Shown here: piece after piece, positions 24,181 to 34,060 of the stretch
Numbering within the stretch: the stretch's first letter is position 1
How the letters are laid out: the number at the start of each line of letters is the position of its first letter
Source of the DNA: Brachyhypopomus gauderio
Lineage: Eukaryota > Chordata > Actinopteri > Gymnotiformes > Hypopomidae
DNA length: 64,000 bases
Assembly (NCBI RefSeq): GCF_052324685.1
Contig: NC_135219.1
Coordinates: 20,344,985 to 20,408,984, forward strand
Direction of reading: 5' to 3'
Made by a program: the position numbers and the translations under genes
Notes under the pieces: generated by a model
What the model saw: only the letters and a program-made list of their open reading frames with translations
Database searches by the model: none
Told to the model about the DNA's origin: nothing

Positions 24181-25749
24181 GTTAACAGCACCTACACCAC
24201 AACAAGGGCAAACAAGGTGGAACATGCCCAATACGTACACATGGCCATCTCACAAGATAAGGCCAGGATGTTCTTCATCATACAAATGGTGAGTTTACCT
24301 TAAACTTTACAAGCCATATACACACATGCACCTCCTTGTATCTATGCTTACTGTCTGTTTTATCAGCTCCATTTTGGAGCATGTTATAGTTTGTATAGAT
24401 ATTTGTCAGTATGTATAAATAAACACTCATATTTACAATCTGGATTACTAAAATTAATGTTTATTTAAACCTTGTACTGTAAACAGCACCCACTGCACAA
24501 CAGGGAACCTCAAGGCGGTTCATCAATAATCAGTGCACATGTAAGTTTGGTCTTTTAAGACAAAGTAGTTTATAAATTGCTTACAATGAGTAAAAGGATA
24601 ACTTCTATCTTATTTTTGCAGCTGTAGACAGAACAGTGTTAGAGGCAGTGAGAGAGATGGACCTGAAGATTACTTACCTCACATCACTTGTTGAGTCTCT
24701 TGTGGGTGGCCGGCGAATTTTGCCCCCACAACAGGTCCAGGATGAGGAGGAAAGTTTTCCCACTAAATTCAATGGAGGCCCTAGAAGATTTAGAGAAAAG
24801 ACTGTTAGACAATGGACTGAAGCAGAGGATGGTAAGTTCATTTATAGATGATTTCCCATTACAGTTTTTCTCAGTCGATTTGGTTCATTTCTCAGATCAG
24901 AATTGAAATTCTCAAAACTGTTCATTCAGTCTCCACATCTCCTTGTCACTTGTGCACATCATAATTGCATTTCTCATTGTGTTTCACATTTTACAAATGC
25001 TTTTGTACATTTTGCAAATGGACATAGACAATTGTCTGTTGTTTTTTACATTATCAATTGCTTATGTTATGTACAATATTTTAAATCGTGTACTCAGCTC
25101 CAGCTCAAACTGTACGACTAAATCGCAGGGTTTAATCGCAGAGAGTCGGCTCGTGGAGCTGCTTCAACAGTGCGATACTCTCACGAGGAGCGATTTGAAT
25201 TTATTTCTTACATGCAGTTTAATGTATTCAGGGTAATACAGCTGATAAATGTGTAGCCCTTATGCGTCTTTAAGGATAGTAATAGGCCTAATATTCTACA
25301 TTTTGACACACAGCTGCCGCAGTGAAGAACCCGGCGCTACCAGCTCCCACGGAAGCAGAGGCCGAAAAATGCCTAAGAGTGTCACGCTACGGTCCCCGAA
25401 CCCTTCCTTTGGGGCGTGTGTTAATGTTGTCTGCGTCTATTCGTCTGCGTCTGTGTACCTCCGTGGGTGTGGGTGCGTCTTGTCATTATCCGTCTCACCT
25501 GTGGCTCGTCTCGTCATCACGTGGGGTTGATGTGGTCTGTCTATTTAATGTGCGTTCGCGCAGTGTCTTGTGCTCGTCGTTGTCTATGTTGGAGTCTGCA
25601 CGTTGTGTGTGCTTGTTTTCTGTGCGCTAAACAAAGCGCTTGACACGTAATAATAAAAGTGACGTCTGTCGCAACAAGGACTCTGTGTCTTGTCCGTCTG
25701 CCGCCGCCCAGCGTCACAGAACGACGAGCCGTCAGAGACACAACAAGCC

Positions 25750-27003
25750 ATGCCAGGCTACACCACCCGGCCAAAGAAGGGCAAGAAGCCCAGCAAGCGC
25801 CGCCATGCCTCTGCTCCTGCCCAACACCGCGCGGCCACCGTAACTCCCGAACTGATGGAGCAGGACCCGTTATGCAGCATCATGCTGCTTCGGTCTCGGG
25901 AGGCCAAGACGGTGGAAATGGCGGAGTATTTCCGCCAGACCGCGGTGCGGATGTGGAAGGAGCGACACCCCTGTCCCACCAGAGACCTCTCGCCCCTGAG
26001 GGTAGGCTCCCTCGAACTCTGCTCCACAGAGAAGACTCCTGAGAGCGAGTTCGAGGGGGAGGAATCGGAGGGCGAGGAGGAAGAGGAAGATCAGGCTCCC
26101 TCGGTTTGTTCCGCCTCCACCGTGGACTACGGTGAGGAGGAGGACTACCCTCCATCCGTTTGCTACGCCCCCATGGTGGACTATGGTGGGGGAGAGGGGA
26201 ACGAGGAGGACTACCCTCCATCCGAGTGCTCCGCACCTGCCGTGGGCTACGGTGAGGAGGAAGAGGAGGAAGACTACGATTACCCTCCGTCCGAGTGCTC
26301 CGCACCTGCCGTGGTCTACGGGGAGGAAGAGGAGGAGGAAGACGACGAATACCCTCCGTCAGACTGCTCCGCACCAGCCGTGGGCTACGACGAGGAGGTG
26401 GAGGAGTTAGAGTCGGAGGAGGAAGGCAGTCCGCCTCCCTCTGAGTGTTCCGCTGGGACTGTAAAGGGGAGGTGGACACCAGAGACGGTCCCATCCTCCG
26501 ATCGTTCCGGAGGAGAGAGGATGGACTGCTCCCGGGGTGGCAGCCCGGAGCAGTCCATGGAGTGGGACCAAGGAGAAGAGGAGGAGGAGATGGAGACCGC
26601 AGGGGATCTCCCAGGCGGTCCGCTCGGGGCGTCTACCGGTCGCGCAGCACCCGGCAGGTTCGCCGATCGCGCAGCACCCGGCAGGTTCGCCGATCGCGCA
26701 GCACCCGGCCCGTCCGCCGGTCGCGCAGCACCCGGCACGTCCGCCGGTCGCGCAGCACCCGGCACGTCCGCCGGTCGCGCTGCACCCAGCGGAGGGTCCG
26801 CAGCAAAGACCGGAGGAGGACCGTCCGCTGCAGCACCGGCAGCTCCCGATCTCTCTCCCCTTATCGCTCTACTCCTGGCGCGTAGTCTGGCGCCTGTTTC
26901 ATGTTTGTGTATGCCAGTGTTCGTAAGTCTTCCCATTTGTGTGCCTAACCCGTTTTTCCCTTTCGTTCCACTATGTGTAAGTGTACCTGTGTGTGTGTGT
27001 TAG
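25750..27003 (+). CDS. Acidic-repeat Gag-like ORF of the LTR element
   Basis: From ATG 25750 the frame encodes 417 aa. The N terminus is basic (RPKKGKKPSKRRH). A short helical part follows (VEMAEYFRQTAVRMWKERHP). Then come at least four imperfect acidic repeats of 22-25 residues built on 'YPPSECSAPAVGYGEEEEEE', and next a Pro/Ala/Gly tract with six or so 10-residue units (APGRFADRA, then APGTSAGRA), encoded by a 30-bp minisatellite. The final hydrophobic residues end at a TAG formed by the terminus of an inserted hAT element at 27001, so the true C terminus was probably longer. No Gag fold or zinc knuckle can be seen. A structural role is inferred only from its position between LTRs. Confidence 0.55.
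   Translation: MPGYTTRPKKGKKPSKRRHASAPAQHRAATVTPELMEQDPLCSIMLLRSREAKTVEMAEYFRQTAVRMWKERHPCPTRDLSPLRVGSLELCSTEKTPESEFEGEESEGEEEEEDQAPSVCSASTVDYGEEEDYPPSVCYAPMVDYGGGEGNEEDYPPSECSAPAVGYGEEEEEEDYDYPPSECSAPAVVYGEEEEEEDDEYPPSDCSAPAVGYDEEVEELESEEEGSPPPSECSAGTVKGRWTPETVPSSDRSGGERMDCSRGGSPEQSMEWDQGEEEEEMETAGDLPGGPLGASTGRAAPGRFADRAAPGRFADRAAPGPSAGRAAPGTSAGRAAPGTSAGRAAPSGGSAAKTGGGPSAAAPAAPDLSPLIALLLARSLAPVSCLCMPVFVSLPICVPNPFFPFVPLCVSVPVCVC
26640..26790. repeat. 30-bp coding minisatellite
   Basis: About five to six units of cgcgcagcacccggc(a/c).gt lie head to tail. They keep the reading frame and encode alternating APGRFADRA and APGTSAGRA blocks in the LTR element ORF. Confidence 0.85.
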
Positions 27004-28456
27004 GGGTGCACGATATGGACTAGAATTACGATGTGCGATAACATTGTTGGATATCCCGATATCGATGTGAACCACGATAAATTAAGATTAAAATACAGAG
27101 ATGTAGTGTCTCTCTGAACAGCAGCACGTTAATTAGTTTTTTTTTTACTGTGTAATGAATCCAGAATAATTCCAAATATTTTGCAGGTTCATGGACGTAG
27201 TTTTGATTTCACAAGTGGGGGGGACACAACCTGGGGTGGCGAACTGTTAAGCGGGGGGGTGCTGCATGATCCTAGTGCTAGATTTGTCGCTATTTGGATA
27301 TTGGTTTTTTTACCGTTAAAAAGTGGGGGGGACATGACTTTGTCACTACTTAAATATTTGGTTTTAACTGTAAAAACTGGGGGGGACCAAAACCGGCTTT
27401 TGAAAAAGTGGGGGGGACATGTCCCCCCCGTACCCCCCCAAAACTACGTCCGTGTGCAGGTTTATTCAACAATAGATTCAATCTAGGTTTATACTTTCAC
27501 GAGTGACCGTAGCGCGACTCCGCACACCTCGCGTAAACCTCCGCGAACGACGGAAGCGTTTAATCATGCCATGTCACATTCTTTGCAGTGTTGTCCGAAA
27601 CGATATGTAGGCCTAGTAGTATAGAAAAAACACCCCTCAAATACAGGGGAATGAACATTTACCTGACCAATTTTAATGTTGCTTTGTGTATCAGGTTTGA
27701 AAAGTGCTGGAATTTAGGCTAAAGTACTTGAAATTGTAACTACTTCGTTTCACAACAAATATCTGTCTGACTGAACAGTTCTCTTAATTACATTAACAAA
27801 TACGAGCCTCTTGTAATTCCAGGACGAAACATGAAAGAACGTGAAGACGTTAAGATTGGGCGTTTTGAAAATAAACAACCATTAAATAATGTGATTAAAA
27901 AAAATTAAAAAATAAAAATTATTTCAAATCATTTAGAGTATATGTATAAATATTTAACTCAATTAAGTTTAACGAGCTGGGAATTATTGAAATGGACCTT
28001 GAAAGTGACGTACAAGTGCTTTAATTCCACCTTGTATAGGTGTATGAACCCGGCAAACATGACTGTTCTCATTGCGCTGAGACGCGGCGCGCGCGAACTT
28101 ACAAAATTCGAGAGGTGCACGACCTCGTGAATTGACAGCGCGCGAGACCATCGCACACGGGCGAAGCCACCGTGATTACGTTATTTTCGCCTTGCGGACC
28201 CTCGCGCTGCATCAAGTGTAAACCAGACTTAAACCAAATCGCGTGTCTGATGAGCGCGTTCACCTCACTCTGCCTCTTGCCTACTTACGTCACGTGATCA
28301 TAGTCTGCAGCGCGAATAGCTCCCTCTATTGCTGGACGAGGATAATGCAATTTGAGTTTGCTGTTATTCAAGGAGTTATCGTGGCTCTTTCGATGTGTTT
28401 ATCGTGAAACTTCACATCGCGATAACGATAAAAATACGATTCATCGTGCAGCCCTA
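27001..28456. mobile_element. hAT-type element inside the LTR retrotransposon
   Basis: The ends TAGGGGTGCACGATA and, reversed, ..CATCGTGCAGCCCTA are inverted repeats. The TSD is gtgtgtgt (26993-27000 and 28457-28464). The 1456-bp interior has no recognisable transposase and carries a smaller hAT MITE at 27190. Confidence 0.85.
27190..27454. mobile_element. hAT MITE, CAYGGACGTAGTTTTG family, copy 1
   Basis: The ends catggacgtagttttg and caaaactacgtccgtg form a 16-bp inverted repeat. A perfect 8-bp TSD, tgcaggtt, flanks it (27182-27189 and 27455-27462). The interior has several runs of G flanking short A/T blocks. A near-identical copy is at 40584-40859. Confidence 0.95.
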
Positions 28457-29704
28457 GTGTGTGTTTGTGAATGTCCCGTTAAATGTGTCTAACGTGTTTT
28501 CCCCCGTCTTCCCAGGGAGGGTGTTCTAGACTGTGTGTGGCGGACTCTCTGCCGAGGGCGGTCATCTCCCAGACGCAGGACTGGGCGCTTCAGATCCGCC
28601 CATTGACGTGGGTTCGGGGCACTCAGTCCTGTTGGCACCCCGGGACGGGTAGTGCCCTTGGTGGGGGCGTCTGTCACGCTACGGTCCCCGAACCCTTCCT
28701 TTGGGGCGTGTGTTAATGTTGTCTGCGTCTATTCGTCTGCGTCTGTGTACCTCCGTGGGTGTGGGTGCGTCTTGTCATTATCCGTCTCACCTGTGGCTCG
28801 TCTCGTCATCACGTGGGGTTGATGTGGTCTGTCTATTTAATGTGCGTTCGCGCAGTGTCTTGTGCTCGTCGTTGTCTATGTTGGAGTCTGCACGTTGTGT
28901 GTGCTTGTTTTCTGTGCGCTAAACAAAGCGCTTGACACGTAATAATAAAAGTGACGTCTGTCGCAACAAGGACTCTGTGTCTCGTCCGTCTGCCGCCGCC
29001 CAGCGTCACAAAGAGACTACCTCTGCCTGGCACCAGCAAGACGCTAATCTTTTTAATTTGTTAATTACACGTTTGTTGCATATTGTTGATTTTCTGTTAA
29101 ATAAACATTTTAAAGGAAAATCCCTTTCACTTAATTTTGTTTTGGGGTAATAGTATTAATATTATTTAATTACATAAAATAATATATCATAATTTTTCCA
29201 GTGTAGATTTCTGTTTGAGTCTTTAGGCTTCTTAATGGCTCATACGTACTCGCTGTTTGTGTATTACATAGCTTTAACTTAGGGAGGAAGAAGAATATAA
29301 AATCTAGCTTTAAATGTAATTTAATCTAAGAAGGTTTGACTTTAAATGCCGCATTCAGGTATTTTCAGATGCTGCATTTTAGCTATACTGTACATATAAG
29401 TCTGGAATGCAGCGTATGAACGTCATTTTGGCATCCAAGCCTGCCGTTTAAAAGATGTACTGCAGATAAATAAACGCTGTATTAATAGTCTAGTAGAGAT
29501 CTCATAAGCGTCTCCAAGACGCAGGCGCGATCATGACGCAACCAGATGGGTTTGGAATGCAGCTGCTGAAGGTCTTTCACGATCCACCAGAGACGTATCA
29601 GAGACGTATTGCCGATGAGCACACGCTCTATTAAATACATATTCCAGACGAACTGTGTTACATCCAGCAGACGTCTCTGAGACGTATATGTGCTATCACT
29701 GTTA

Positions 29705-30293
29705 TAGGAGGAGTAACTACAGAGTAGGAATCAACCCCAATAATCCCCAAGGACACAGTTATAGGAAGAATAACTACAGAGTAGGAATCATCCCCAAGGA
29801 CACAGTTATAGGAGGAACAACTACAGAGTAGGAATAATCCCCAAGGACACAGTTATAGGAGGAATAACTACAGAGTAGGAATAATCCCCAAGGACACAGT
29901 TATAGGAGGAATAACTACAGAGTAGGAATAATCCCCAAGGACAGTTATAAGAGGAACAACTACAGAGTAGGAATAATCCCCAAGGACACAGTTATAGGAG
30001 GAATAACTACAGAGTAGGAATAATCCACAAGGACACAGTTATAGGAGGAATAACTACAGAGTAGGAATAATCCCCAAGGACACAGTTATAGGAGGAATAA
30101 CTACAGAGTAGGAATAATCCCCAAGGACAGTTATAAGAGGAACAACTACAGAGTAGGAATAATCCCCAAGGACACAGTTATAGGAGGAATAACTACAGAG
30201 TAGGAATAATCCACAAGGACACAGTTATAGGAGGAATAACTACAGCGTAGGAATAATCCCCAAGGACACAGTTATAGAAGGAATAACTACAGA
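29705..30293. repeat. 47-bp minisatellite with higher-order structure
   Basis: About twelve units of ggaggaataactacagagta plus a 27-bp remainder (core ccaaggacacagttata) follow one another. A variant lacking 'cac' and reading 'aagagg' recurs about 186 bp apart (near 29937 and 30123), so four units form a higher-order block. It begins directly at the right end of the composite transposon. Confidence 0.95.
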
Positions 30294-31245
30294 GCCACTG
30301 TATATGCTGAATAGGAAAGAAGATGGGCTTTTTGTCACCATATAATCTGTTCTACTTGTGGCAAGAAATCTTAAAGGCATTTTATTTTATTTTTAAATGA
30401 CCCCTTACCTTCAAGTCCAACAGACAGCATTGTTTATCTCACGGTGGTGGTCTTCAGTCTTGTTAGTATGTGATACCTGGTTTCTAAGAGGTTAAGTGAT
30501 TTTGTTACAGATGTCATGTGGTAGTAAGCGGAGTGGAGTTTTATGCAGGTCAAATCCAATGGTTTAATCAGATTACCAGAAAAAAAAATCCAAAACAGAG
30601 TCCAGGTCAAAAGCCAAAAACGAGCAATTAGGCAGATTACGCAGACGGGGCAAGGTGAAACACAACAACAGGAAGAGCAAGCTAAGATCAGTAACCATAA
30701 CAACCAGATACAAAGACACCCAGAATGAATTAAAATGGCTTAGAAACACTGGGCAAAATCTGAGCGAGCATTAAACAGCAGACACTGGTGGGTTTAAATA
30801 GACCAACATGTTAAGAAAACTAGACACGGGTGATGATAATAAACAGAAGATTAGGAACAAATGGGGATTATGGGGAATGTAGTCCTCTTGAGATGGGCTG
30901 GAAGAACTCATTTCACCAGGACCAGGATAAACTCAATACAATGTAGTCTTTCCCCAGATGTGGCTATACTCAGTTGAAGTCATTAGAGGATAGTAATAAT
31001 TTGCAATTGGCAGAAACCAGTATTCACATTTCCATAAAAACATTTTTACCAACCAAATGACTGCCAGTCACTTCAACTGATCATGTGCTGGATGAAGGCA
31101 GTGGTATCCTTGTGTGTATTGTTGCTTATAAACCAATCACCAATCTCTCAGGGGAATAAAGTCATTCGTCATACTGAAGCCACAGTCTCTCATGATGTTT
31201 GGTACAATATACAGTAATAAATAAATAAAAATAAACTACTATGTA
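30294..31245. other. No gene; repeat-like sequence
   Basis: No exon was recognised. Part of it (about 30540-30800, containing tccaaaacagagtccaggtc) looks like a dispersed fish repeat, but I could not define ends or a TSD. Confidence 0.4.
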
Positions 31246-31553
31246 TGAATGAATGAATGAATGAATGTTCGATTTATATAGCACCTTTCCAAACTCCCAA
31301 GGCGCTTTACAATTTAACACAGGTACAAGTCACAGACAACCAATTACACACACACCAGGGAGAAGCGGCAGCCAATTGCACACAGCGTACTCTCTACCGG
31401 GATCCACAGCCCCCTGGGGGACTGAATGGGGTGCAGGAAGGGGAGAGAGGACAGACCCTAGTGACAGAGCACCATCCACCACTGGGCATACAAGCAAACA
31501 ATGCACACTATGGTACTATGATTCTTCCTTCTATTCATTTAGTAGCACTTTGC

Positions 31554-31587
<34 letters not shown>

Positions 31588-31600
31588 TTTGTAAAAAAAA
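31246..31600 (-). mobile_element. LINE 3' end with (CATT)n tail, plus GT repeat
   Basis: In minus orientation the sequence ends ..aaggtgctatataaatcgaa and a short (CATT)n tail at 31245-31265, the plan of fish LINE 3' ends. A (GT)n run at about 31556-31586 and an A-run follow. No reverse transcriptase is present. Confidence 0.5.
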
Positions 31601-32181
31601 AAAAAAACACTTAAAAAAACACTGGGGCATCTTGCTAATAAGTGACTTTGGTGACTTTGCAGAATAAAAGTCCTGACCTCGGACTTAGTTCTGTCTTTCG
31701 TTTATCGATGAATCGGTATAATGCAGTTTGACTGGACCACTGCTGTTCCCATTCAAAAAGTCATTTCTCAGTTTCTTCAAATATTTATACAATCGCTGAT
31801 GGGCCATTGAATAAGAAACACATTTCAAAATACAACTTAACATCAAAGATGACTAATCGTGGACTCGCATGTTCGTGTTGAGACAAAATAACTACACACA
31901 GAAGGTCTACAAGCCCCAGCATGAGGGTGATGTGCAGGAGGGGTGAGAGTTTCATCAGCCTGCAGCATCTGCGGAAAACACCGGCAACACGTGGGCCGAT
32001 GGAAACAAACACACTGATCTTCAGTTAGCGAAATGTTAAATCTATCAACGAGAGACCAACACCAGCACCAAAAAAAACTCGTCTTGTAGCAATCGCTAAG
32101 GATGTGGCGTCTTTACCTTGTGGCGATTTCATGTTCAGATCTCTCGCGTTTCTCTCCATGAGTCCTGACGGTAGTTCCGAT

Positions 32182-32379
32182 CAGGGGCGATTTTAGGATC
32201 TGGTCTTTAGGGGTGCCCAGCCCCCAGTGCTCACAGAGGCACAATACCAAAGTATTGCGCAGGTGCAGAGCAAGGTTTTTGCATAATATAATATTTAAAA
32301 AATGTGTTGAGCCAGGGGGTGCTGAGCAACTTCACGGTGGTGCTCTAGCACCACTAAAAATACCATAGCCTCGCCCCTG
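32182..32379. mobile_element. hAT-type MITE, 198 bp
   Basis: The element begins CAGGGGCGA and ends TCGCCCCTG, flanked by the perfect 8-bp TSD gttccgat (32174-32181 and 32380-32387). It has no coding potential. Confidence 0.9.
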
Positions 32380-32387
32380 GTTCCGAT

Positions 32388-33940
32388 GAAGCTGCCTCCA
32401 TTGCTGGACGTGGCCCGTCGTATCTGGGGCCACAAAAACCCACCGCTCGTCCCCACGGGCGTCTTCCGTGGACTAAACACTTTCGTGGACCTGTGCGTGT
32501 TTGTCTGGCTCCGATAGGCATGGCGAAAAACGGCGGACAGTCTCATGATGTGTTCGCCAAGGACGGAGAAAGTTTCTCCTCGCTCGTGTGAGCAGCTGGG
32601 GTGCTGGACGGGAGCGAGCATGAGCGCGCTCATGCGTGGCATTCGGACTGTAATTACGCTGAGAGTCATTTACATAGTATATTAGCACTAAATGTGTTAT
32701 CATAACGACTGTGAATAAGCATTTTATATCACCCTTTATATCTATGCAATATATTATATATCACGACTCTCATGTTGTTTTAATCTCTCATGTACGATCA
32801 ATGTAACTAAGGTGGATAAATGACTTCGTCTAATTCTAAATGCGGATATAGATAAAAAACAGTAACAACGGCAAAATCAATAACCTTCTAAACACATGCT
32901 CTTTTATACTTTATGTGTATAATGTATATGTTATGTATAATGCATTCGTTGAATCTGGTGCTTTGCTGTCTATCATAATTAGTATATTAGCTGCAAATCC
33001 AATGTAAATATGAAAAGTATAGGAAAAACGGTTATGGTTCGGTTTCATTTAAACTTTTGGTAACAAAATGTTCACATCACCTATTTAACTTATATGAAGA
33101 GTATATATTTTTTTGTTAAATAAATCATTGGTCGGAATCAAACCCACACCAAGTTTAGGCTATAACTACAACAATACGATCAGCTATAAAATAATAATTT
33201 TACTTGCAGGAAATCAAGGTGAGGAAATGGCTGTAAAGTACGTGTGTGTGTTTGGGCTAGACTAGATGACTAAACTAGATCTATAAAACCTTTCCAATGC
33301 ACATGTCAAAATTTGTGTTCTTATAAATGCACGTGATTTTCAAAGAAAGGTGACCCAATAATACAAGAATAGAGTTTTTAGAATGAACATTTTCTCGGAC
33401 TAGAGCACGGGAACTATATTTTACACAGGGCTAGTTATTTCTGAATCTGAAACAAATATATAGTTTGCCACAATGCATCATATACCAAAATAGTACATCA
33501 TGCTGGATTACAAAAACAACACAAAAAAGAACAAAATGGCCTACTGAATAACCAAAAATCATAGTGGTATTAGTAATGGTAACTCCAGAAAATGTGTCAA
33601 AAGACTCCATTTGTATATAATTTCACAGATAACAAAAGATACGACCTGCTATATCATTGATTTCCCAACTGCAACTGTGTTCCACGTTTAAATTTTTAAA
33701 TGTTTTTATTTTATTTTTTGGAGGGGGGGAGTGGAATCATTGAGACAAACGTCTTACAACGATGCGAAGGAGCAGTGTATTGATTTCCTTTGATTAGATT
33801 AGTTTCCTCTTTCTTTATGTATCACCACCACAGAGACTGTGTTTGAAATAGCCTACTACATACTACTGGCGTACAGCTTGGGCCCCAAATCAGTATCCAG
33901 TATGCAGTATGCGACTAAACATTTCGGTAGATGAGAGAAC
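32388..33940. other. Sparse DNA, no supported gene
   Basis: A CpG-rich stretch with short open frames (32388-32670) includes a 43-codon plus-strand frame starting MKLPPLLDVARRIWGHK. I do not recognise it, and there are no supporting splice sites. The remainder is AT-rich with nothing identifiable. Confidence 0.35.
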
Positions 33941-33950
33941 ATAAGCGTTT

Positions 33951-34060
33951 GGCGCCCTCTGCTGGCACATTTAGAATTACATGAGTGTATTATCCTAATC
34001 TCGTTAATGTTTTGTTTTCAACTGATGCAATATTTTTCACTTGTGACCAGCAGAGGGCGG
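33951..34060. promoter_or_regulatory. Pair of CTCF-like motifs in divergent orientation
   Basis: A reverse-oriented gtgccagcagagggcgcc (33951-33968 read on the minus strand) and a forward gaccagcagagggcgg (34046-34060) match the core CCAGCAGRGGGCG. Spacing is about 80 bp. Occupancy cannot be judged from sequence. Confidence 0.4.

Larger units (their letters stand above)
25380..29010 (+). mobile_element. Young non-autonomous LTR retrotransposon
   Basis: Two 339-bp LTRs (25380-25718 and 28672-29010; TGTCACGC...GCGTCACA) differ at only one position that I found (tcttgt versus tctcgt near the 3' end). The 5-bp TSD aagag flanks the element (25375-25379 and 29011-29015). A G-rich tract (ggtgggggcg) precedes the 3' LTR. 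No protease, RT or integrase is present. The interior is one acidic-repeat ORF, interrupted by a hAT element. It splits the last exon of the DUF4806-like gene. Confidence 0.95.
17234..29047 (+). pseudogene. Broken multi-exon gene resembling DUF4806 proteins
   Basis: Likely exons are 17234-17426 (MYLIVEFVKEGQTGP...SWWPPYK), 21866-21950 (SFDKVFSKWKKSCYTSDVNS), 22031-22126 (RRKVYSSSDEDETPP), possibly 22737-22785, 24189-24291 and 24486-24540, then 24623-24831 (VLEAVREMDLKITYLTSLVE) and 25314-29047. The layout (short WWPP N-terminal module, acidic-basic linker, helical block, 'FPLNSMEALEDLEKRL' block, Lys/Ala-rich C terminus) matches fish proteins I recall as DUF4806-containing. It is broken twice: the FPLNS block is in another frame than the start of its exon, and the last exon is split by an LTR element at 25380-29010. 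Its function is unknown. Its place inside the inverted-repeat composite suggests a transposon-borne accessory gene. Confidence 0.5.
11328..29698 (+). mobile_element. Composite DNA transposon (CACTA/EnSpm-like?) of about 18.4 kb
   Basis: A perfect 20-bp inverted repeat, TGATAGCACATATACGTCTC, lies at 11328-11347 and, reversed, at 29679-29698. Both ends are followed inward by many short motifs related to GACGTCT or GAGACGT, like the subterminal repeats of CACTA elements. Inside, on one strand, lie a truncated transposase-like coding end (14452-15060) and the DUF4806-like gene (17234-29047). The length is inflated by nested LINE, hAT and LTR insertions. No TSD could be read, and the terminal bases (CCC.. 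and CAG..) are not a clean CACTA, so the superfamily is tentative. Confidence 0.55.

Noticed and set aside
23967-24185. Open frames of repeated Leu/Ser/Ile/Tyr residues
   Set aside because: They are translations of the CTAT microsatellite in several frames, not genes.
25749-25765. tRNA primer site for the LTR element at 25380
   Set aside because: The bases after the 5' LTR (gaacgacgagcc) do not start TGG, and I could not match a tRNA 3' end.
26385-26936. Minus-strand Ala/Pro-rich frame over the LTR element
   Set aside because: It is the antisense of the repeat-coding plus-strand ORF, and its repeats mirror the 30-bp minisatellite.
29705-30293. Satellite considered as a retroviral or Helitron feature
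   Set aside because: There is no CTRR hairpin end, Rep or helicase coding; it is a plain minisatellite.
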